DNA of 64,000 bases from the NCBI GenBank assembly GCA_032871835.1, contig CM065303.1:55900597-55964596 (forward strand), written 5' to 3'. A program made the position numbers and the translations under genes. A model generated the notes under the pieces. That model saw nothing but the letters and a program-made list of their open reading frames with translations, was not told the origin of the DNA and ran no database searches. Numbering within the stretch: the first letter of the stretch is position 1; every line of letters begins with the position of its first letter. Origin of the DNA: Dipteronia dyeriana. Its lineage: Eukaryota; Streptophyta; Magnoliopsida; Sapindales; Sapindaceae. Positions 56,928 to 64,000 of the stretch are shown here, one piece after another.

Positions 56928-57864
56928 AGACCTGGAGTAACTGTTAACCCACATGACCAACTTGCCCTATAAATACTAATATCCTTCCATGTCCTTTCAA
57001 AGTAGAATTAAAAAGTTGATGCTTCTTATCTATATATGTATCCTTTGAAGACCATCCATGCTGTTTCCTGGATCTGTCTCAAAACTTCTTTAAACACGTA
57101 GTTATTGCAAGTAGATTATCCAAAAAGGATCTTATTATTAATCCCCAAGATTTAAGGTTGGTTGTTCAACAACAGTCTGGATTTGCTTGATATTTGTCTT
57201 CTCATGCCCATCAAAGCATGAATACCATAGTTTAAACGAATATTCTTGGTATACAAGTCTCAGGTTCAGGATCTACTTGCAACACTTATCAGTTAATTCC
57301 TAGTTTCCCTAATTATGCTTTCACAGAAGATGCTAATGAAAAATATCATGAACAATGATTTTGATACGGACGCCTAGAGCAGATTAGAAATTCTTATATA
57401 AGACATCGAGCAAATTCCTAACAGGATCCTTGACAAAGTTCACCGAGTACAGAACCATTAGTTGATCATGATTCAGCCACCGGAAAAAAAAAACTGATTG
57501 TACTTAGTAGCATCTAAGTCGTGCAGTTTCACAATATCCATACCTGAAAAAGCAATTATCCTGGGTACATGAAGCTTTGTCTGAACAAAAAAGTTTGGTC
57601 AGTTGAGAAGTCCTGATCTCGGCCATTTAGAAATATTGTTCACGATGATTGGTTCCTAACAACTCCATTACACCTATTACCAAATGTACACTTGGGGCTC
57701 AAGAAATGGGCAAAAACGAGGATTAACAAAATTTGATATATATAATATAATCACATTCTCATCCATAAAATTAAACAAATACCAAGTGTATAGTGTATTA
57801 CTACAAAGATTCATCCACACACCAAAAACAGATTCTCTCTCAAGGAACAAAAGTCTAAAGGATT
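56928..57864. other. Convergent 3' ends of two genes
   Basis: Contains the 3' UTRs of the plus-strand anthranilate synthase gene and the minus-strand unknown gene. No further coding signal. Confidence 0.6.
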
Positions 57865-60731
57865 TCATTCAGACCAAAATTTTATAAAGGCAGCAACAAA
57901 GGACTTGAAAATATCCAAAATTGGGTTAGTTTTCGTTTCAGCAGACTTTCTTGAAGCCCCTTCCCATGATGCACTGCCCAACCATAGAAATAAATAAATT
58001 TATCAAATAAAAAATCAGTGATCTGAAAGGAGAAAAACTTGGGTGAGGTGGGCACACCACATCACCTGTGACCTGTGCACCTGACATTCACAACATGCCA
58101 CATGGAAAACTAATCATATGTAATTGTGTGGGAAAAAAGAGTAGAATTAGAGAATTTGTCACGTGGCATACTGTGAGTATGCCACCACACTATGCCAACG
58201 CCACCCAAGTTTTTCTCCTAAAAACAACCCCTAAAGAAAGAAATTTAAGTCCCAACTTTTGAAGGAGTTACTTGATATACTTACAGATTAATCCTGTCTA
58301 ATGGTGGATTGCTTCCTTTATGGGAGTTCACTTCACCTTGAACATTGGCTTCATTTTCAGACACTACTGCCTCTGGTGTTCTTACTTGCTCCCGACTAGC
58401 ATAATTGCCATTAATTGCCTGCAAAAACATCATAAGTGTATTATGATTCAAAGGAACACGGTTTAGAGTCTTTGCCCCACGATTCAAATGAGGTCATAAT
58501 CCTCAACTCCAAAAGCCAAAACATACTGTAACCACAAAGATGCAAACAAATTGCCAACAAGGCTTTTACCCTGTCAGTTCAAGCTGGCTAATCTCTTCTC
58601 TGCCTTATATCTTTTATCTTCGATAAATAAAACATACGAGAAAAAAGCCAACAGAGAAGGCACAACCCCCTATACTAGAACTATACATGAGAAAAGCACC
58701 TCGAAAACTATAATCTAAGTACCTAACAGCTTAAACTTCCATAATTCTAGACAAAAAAGGGGATATAGATATTCATGGAACGAATATCTTATATAATCTT
58801 GATTTCAGATATAGAATTGTCCTCTCTATTACAGTTTAACCAAATTAACCATAACAAGCAATTTGGAATGGCATAAGGAACCAATGCAATTCTGCATGTC
58901 ATGGCCCTTCTAAATGTATGTTTATAAAAGCTTTATCATGCATGTGGTACCAATTTTCCATGCTGCAATGTAGATACTAAGTTAAATCAAATACTGATGA
59001 CACTGATTCTAAAAACCAATATTTGAAGAGCACACAGTGAGTACCCTAAGAAACTGAGCTTCATGACAGACTCATGCACTTGGTTGTCCACACATACAAT
59101 GCAGACTTTTTAAAAGAACTCACCTTAGATCCATCAACTCTCTGGCTTTGTTCATTAATCTCAGATATTAAGACATTATTATGCAAGACTTCAATCTCAA
59201 CATCTGTGTCAACATGAGTATCACTCACTGTGCCTCCTGTGGTAAAATTATAAGAACTTTTCAATTGTGGGTCTGCAAAGTTTTCTTCCGCTTCCTCGTC
59301 CACCAAATCAGAGTTTCTATCAAAAACTACAGCTGTCAGGATTTCCGTTTTTTTCTTAATCACCAAATTGGAATTTGCTGAGGAATTTATTTCACCTATT
59401 GGAGCACTGTCATTGCCCTGTTCCAGCTTCACCCTTTCAGTTACATTTTTCTCAAAAGTTTCATTTAGATTCCTGACAACAGAACTTGTATCCAAGCCAT
59501 CAACATCTGTGTCAATACGAGTATCACTCAAAGTGCCTTCTTCAGTGGTAAAATTATAATAACTTTTCAATTGTGGGTCTGCAAAGTTTTCTACCATTTT
59601 CTCGTCCACCAAATCAGAGTTTTTATCAAAAACTACAGCTGTCAGGATTTCTGTTTTTTTCTCAATCACCAAATTGGAATTTGCTGAGGAAGTTATTTGA
59701 CCTAATGGAGCACTTCCATTGCCCTGTTCCAGCTTCACCTTTTCAGTTTCATTTTCCTTAAAAGTTTCATTTAGATTCCTAACAACAGAACTTGTATCCA
59801 AGCCATCAACTATGTTTGGAACAGGCCTTAGCGGAAAGGTCTCTACTACTATGTCTTCTGCTACAGGAATTACAATAGCTGTAGAAGCTGCTGAGTTTTT
59901 CTCTGCTTCCAATTGTTCCCTAGTTTTCAAATCTTCACTTTTCTGTTTATCAGATTCTTCAGTTCTCACATCTACCTGGTACTGGTATCCATTGATGATT
60001 TGCTCATTCTCAAACCTCTGAATTTCATTTTCACTGCATAACCCATCAGAAATTGCAACTGATTCTTCACTTGTAGCCTGATGATGATTGGGTACAAAAT
60101 GACTTTCATTTGATGTTATGTACAAAGGAGTTGAAAGTTCGATTGCAATTGAACCTAATGGACCTTGCTCATCTTGCAGATAATTCAGCTCCTCAGGAGA
60201 AAACTTAGCAGGACCCAGAACCCTATTTTCTTGGATTACCTCTCGAACAATCTCCCGCACTGTGTAGAAGGATCCACCAACTTCCTTATGTGTAAGATTC
60301 AGTGATGGGAAATTACCATTATTTGAACTCTGATACCTGCAAGCAAGTTTAACAAACAATTTAGACACACAAGCAAAGACTAACACAAAACTTACGGTAA
60401 AATTTTAAGTCTAAGAAACTATTTCATTTGGCATATTATTTTTCAAAGCAAGTGATGATTCATGTAAGCTTAAGGATTCTAACGGAATGCTATCATAGGT
60501 GTGTGCGTGTGTGCTTTGATTGTCTTCAGACATCCATACTTGCTAAGTGCAGTGGTGTCAATTTCAAAATGAAAGTGGAGATGGGTATGGCCTTTACTTC
60601 TTTACGAAGGATTCAACCATTGCCTTCCTCTCCTCCTTTGAACGCCGAATTCGAGACTTCCTCCCTTCGGACTCATTGTTTTTGGCTAGAGCAAAAGTTT
60701 GCACAGCCCAGCCACCCTTCAGAGTATGCAT
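57865..60731 (-). CDS. Conserved plant protein of unknown function (At3g52170-like), 4 coding exons
   Basis: Minus-strand coding exons: 60598-60731, 59124-60336, 58285-58418, 57865-57973. All splice sites are GT-AG and all phases join, giving 529 residues. The start is the ATG opening MHTLKGGWAVQTF; the AG acceptor at about 60764 and a 5'-UTR exon ending at 62154 lie upstream. Residues 24-36 are a basic patch (RKSRIRRSKEERK), followed by a conserved block (NFPSLNLTHKEVGGSFYTVR, then REIVREVIQENRVLG), which I recall from an Arabidopsis protein annotated only as putative DNA-binding. The middle is acidic and low-complexity with a two-copy repeat (about residues 220-423). The C-terminus (ILDIFKSFVAAFIKFWSE) is a short amphipathic-looking helix. 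The N-terminal block may be a helix-turn-helix-like nucleic-acid-binding region; that is inference. No enzyme motif is visible. Confidence 0.88.
59201..59810 (-). repeat. In-frame tandem duplication (303/306 bp) in exon 2 of the unknown gene
   Basis: Copies 59201-59504 and 59505-59810 are over 85% identical by eye and differ by one codon in length. Both encode DGLDTSSVVRNLNETF, then LEQGN.SAP.G and NSDLVDE..ENFADPQLKS. The frame is intact through both, so the protein gained about 101 residues. Confidence 0.92.
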
Positions 60732-60816
60732 GATATTACAAAGTTCACCACCTGTTAAAATGCAAAACGACATGCAAGACAAATAAAATTAGATACATGC
60801 ATTAAAAATTGGTGAA

Positions 60817-60859
<43 letters not shown>

Positions 60860-62153
60860 ATATTACCCTCTGTTGTATATTTTAATGATCAGATAACAAA
60901 AAAAATATGAATAGTTCAAGGAAAGATGTAAACAAAAGAATCACCAGATGATGGTTAACAGCATTAACAAGACATCTGCCACAGATCTCCTGCAGAAACT
61001 TCATAAAATGATAAAAGTATCACATTTATATTTATATACCAATATGCTCCAATTAGACCAAAAATTATTATAGCTTATAGAAACTGGCAATACATCATGA
61101 GCCTGTGAATTACAAGTTGCTGAAATTAACCAATATAAAGGGGCACAATCTCTCACTGACTACCCCTAACAGCAAGAGACGATAAAAGAAAAAGCATATT
61201 ACATGGTTTAATAATTGGGATAGTGAACAACTCAATGCTGTTGTCTGGGAAATTTTGAAAGAGGCATCATGACCCTTTGGTGAAAAAGGAGTTCCCTACA
61301 CTTGTCAATGTTAAATAACTTTCTCTGCTAAGACGGGCATTATATATTTTATGTAGAATGCCAGACTCTTTCTCTTCTACTGCAGTAAACCTCCAATTAC
61401 ACAAGGCAAGTGTAGCGCAAAACATGAGTCGTTTAAATGCAAGAAAACCCTTTCCTTGTAACCATGCATTTTCAGGACAGTATGCCAAAGAAAATATAAT
61501 GCTCGACACTGCTTTCCATTTTTTGAAGAATCATTAAATCTTTATGCAGCAGATTACCATAAGGATCTTAAAAGATAAGGGTTTGTGGCATTTCCTAAAA
61601 CCCGTATCACATATACTTCACCAAAACTCAATGAAATCCAAAAGAAACAACTCCATAACAAATCTTCACATCCACAACGTTAAAGAGCTCAGATATGGAG
61701 GATGAGCATTTACACACAAAAGGGTGCTGGCAAAACTAAAACAAAATAATGAAACATGAATATGGGTTTCAGACAACAGATCCACCTCAACTAAAAAACG
61801 ATTGTACAGGGTTCATTGAAGTGGAATTTTTTGCTTCCAATAACTATACTTCAAAATTCTATTTCTTCATCTCCCTAAATTCTCGCAATCACAGAAGAAT
61901 AAACTGAAATTCTTAAGTTTTTTTTTTTTTTTATTATTCTAGGCAAATTAGAACACTTACAAAATTATATTTAAAATGATTATATTTATCTTATCATAAC
62001 GGGGACATTTACAGGTCGTAGATAGACGACTGATAAGTGATAACTGGTATTCCACGAAGACACAGAGCAACGCAGAGAAGAGAAGAGAAACCCAAGAATG
62101 CAAACAATATATAACATAAACTGAATTGTAACAAGGAAGAGTGTTATTGTTAC
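60732..62153 (-). other. 5'-UTR intron of the unknown gene
   Basis: Bounded by a GT donor at 62152-62153 (CTCAG|GTAACA on the minus strand) and an AG acceptor at about 60764. Contains a (GA)n microsatellite at 60819-60856. No coding signal supported. Confidence 0.55.
60819..60856. repeat. (AG)n microsatellite
   Basis: About 19 AG units in the 5'-UTR intron. Confidence 0.95.
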
Positions 62154-62290
62154 CTGAGCAGAGTGTACGTGAGTGAGAGAGAAAGAAATGAGGGCTTTGG
62201 AATTTTTAAAACCCTACACACATTCTCAGTTTCCCACAACTCACAAGGGTATAATTATAAAATATATTATGGATAATGGATTGGTCCAGC
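62154..62290 (-). promoter_or_regulatory. 5'-UTR exon and core promoter of the unknown gene
   Basis: On the minus strand an AT-rich TATA-like stretch (62246-62265) precedes a CT-rich leader (TTTCTTTCTCTCTCACTCAC) that ends at the donor at 62154. The transcription start is inferred near 62230. Confidence 0.5.
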
Positions 62291-63360
62291 ACTCCACCTA
62301 CAATAAGGGCCCGTTTGTTTTTCTCATCAGCTTAAATGTCTCAGTAAGACATTTTTATTTGCTTTTTAAGTTTAACTTGAATCTGCAAAGGACTTTTGTC
62401 TGAACGGAATATCATGGCGTTTTTCTTTAACATTTTTATGTCCAAATCAGCCCTTTGCTTTTCCAAATATATCCCTTGAAAATTCAAATAAACCTAAAAG
62501 ATCTGTAAACCATTTTTCTTCTCTACTCATCGCGCTAATACAACAATTTCTGATCATCTCATCAATCGATGTTTAAAACAAAAGGAGAAAACAACAGAGC
62601 TGGAGAAAGATTCAAGATAAAAACCCATGGCAACGATTATACAAGATAACACCACAATTCTTCCCACCTATACAAAGGCCACACACACATAACACTTGTT
62701 TTTAGATTTAAAAGATAAAAGTGCAAATATATATAACAAAGAATGGTATAAGGGTATTATTGTCAACATACCGTTTTTTATGATATTTTTGTTTTTTTAA
62801 AAACAATCAATTATCACTTCATTAGCACATCAGAAATAAGAACACTTGCATGTTAATGTTACTGGACTTCTCAGATCCGTTCAAACTCAATTCAGATCTG
62901 TTTAAATTTAAGATAAAAAATAAAATTATGGTTTTAAAAAATTGTCAAAATTATATATATAAAAAAATAACTCCATAATTTAAATGAAATTGTAACGGAT
63001 GTTGTAAAAAAAAAAATTCAGTTCATAATAACAAATTACAAAAATCACATTGTAATATCTTTTTAATTTTTGAAAAAATAAAATAAGTGACATTTTTTTA
63101 ACTGAAAATTATTGTAACAATCCCTCCAAAACAATATTGCTATATTTTTTTATAGGAACAAATTACAGAAACCCTATCCAAAAGGAATGTTACGGTAATT
63201 TTGTCATTTCACTTACATTTTTTTTTCTTCTACAAATCAAACAGTGTTGCTGAGAGGGGTCTACCCGGTGGTGTTGTTGTCATGCTCGGCACATACTACC
63301 CAGGTGTTGCGTCGATCAAAAGGGGTGAATGAGCCTCGTCGTGGCATCAAGTTTGGGGTT
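62291..63360. other. AT-rich intergenic DNA with a partial MITE end
   Basis: GGGCCCGTTTGTTTTTCTCA at 62308-62327 matches the GTTTGTTTTTC termini of the MITE at 11251, but no clean second end was found. The rest has no feature I can name. Confidence 0.4.
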
Positions 63361-63369
63361 AGGGGTTAG

Positions 63370-64000
63370 GGGTAGACATTAAGTTCAGAATCGAACCAAA
63401 AAAAGGGGTTCCGATTCGGTTCGTAGTATCAATTAGGTTTAAACCGGTTTAAAAATTGAAAATCGATTTTTTATTTTTCGGTTCAAACCGGTTTGATTTT
63501 GTGAAAACCAGATTGAACATATTAATTTGTATATATAACTTTAAAAAAAACCCTAAACTTTTTTAATGTTATTTTAGTTGACTACTTGTCTAATTGTAAT
63601 TTTGATTTGAAGTTGGATTATTTATTTTTATGGAGGTATTATTATGTAATGTACTGTTATTAACTGATTTTTAAACTTTAAAATGTATTAATATGTTTTT
63701 TATATTTTAGAATGTATTTGTTATTAACTTATTATTATATAATATGTTTATACGTGATTTAATTTTATTTTTATATATATATATATTAAGTTAGGTTTGA
63801 TTTGAGTTTTTTTTTTTTTTTTTTTGCTTTAGACTATTCAAATGGTCAAAATTAGTATTCAACAACCCATTCATTTTAAGAACAGATTCAAAAGACCCAT
63901 TAAGTTAGCTGATCCAATAGGCTCAAAACTAAATTGAACTGAACCGATTAAAATCAGTTCAGTTTGGTTCAATTCACGTTTCTTATTCGTTTTAACCGTT
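63370..64000. other. Edge of a repeat with AACCGGTTT motifs
   Basis: Contains several GGTTCGGTT/AACCGGTTT blocks at 63395-63510 and related GAACTGAACCGATT blocks at 63935-63970, separated by AT-rich DNA with a (T)n run. It looks like a hAT-type MITE, of the kind seen at 50626, cut by the window edge. Confidence 0.4.

Noticed and set aside
60428..60786. Plus-strand ORFs over exon 1 of the unknown minus-strand gene
   Set aside because: Opposite-strand shadows of a well-supported exon.
1..64000. CRISPR arrays, rRNA genes, bacterial operons, organelle DNA insertions
   Set aside because: No regularly spaced direct repeats with unique spacers, no rRNA signature and no plastid or mitochondrial gene order were seen.

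Overview
The window is nuclear DNA of a flowering plant, most likely a eudicot. It is AT-rich, has spliced genes with GT-AG (and two GC-AG) introns, plant-type promoters, an initiator tRNA gene, and a heavy load of Ty3/gypsy, LINE, hAT-like, foldback and pararetroviral sequence. I cannot name the species from the sequence.

Host genes: (1) an intronless ribonucleotide reductase small subunit gene (TSO2/RNR2-like, 3331-4320, +) with two E2F-type sites and a TATA box; (2) an initiator tRNA-Met gene (5030-5101, -); (3) an eight-exon ALKBH10B-like 2OG-Fe(II) dioxygenase (7591-14082, -), a putative mRNA m6A eraser, whose two consecutive internal introns start with GC; (4) an anthranilate synthase beta-subunit gene (ASB1-like, 52304-56927, +) with a predicted plastid transit peptide; (5) a four-coding-exon gene for a conserved plant protein of unknown function (57865-60731, -) with an in-frame tandem duplication of about 101 codons and a separate 5'-UTR exon near 62154. 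Genes 4 and 5 converge. All exon joins were checked by hand for reading phase.

Mobile DNA: a degraded hAT-type (TTF zinc finger/DUF4371) transposase runs off the left edge (1-1841, -). A complete but inactivated Ty3/gypsy element of probable CRM type lies at 23020-28275, with two LTRs, a primer-binding site matching the initiator tRNA, and six premature stops plus a frameshift. It is followed by fragments of a PPR gene and an NLR resistance gene. From 31130 to 38200 an L1-type LINE is split by an LTR-like insertion, which is split by a 2-kb hAT-like element, which itself holds a terminal-inverted-repeat element with an internal minisatellite. Two or three relatives of that last element follow (38.4-40.2 kb, perhaps 46.5 kb).

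At 41503-45722 about 114-bp terminal inverted repeats flank a 5'-truncated but uninterrupted caulimovirid reverse transcriptase/RNase H reading frame plus its promoter-like 3' region. This is the most unusual object in the window. The remaining intergenic sequence is AT-rich and rich in small inverted-repeat elements, including an 80-bp hairpin at 17298-17377 and nested MITEs at 49.2-50.2 kb. I saw no CRISPR array, rRNA or bacterial-type system.
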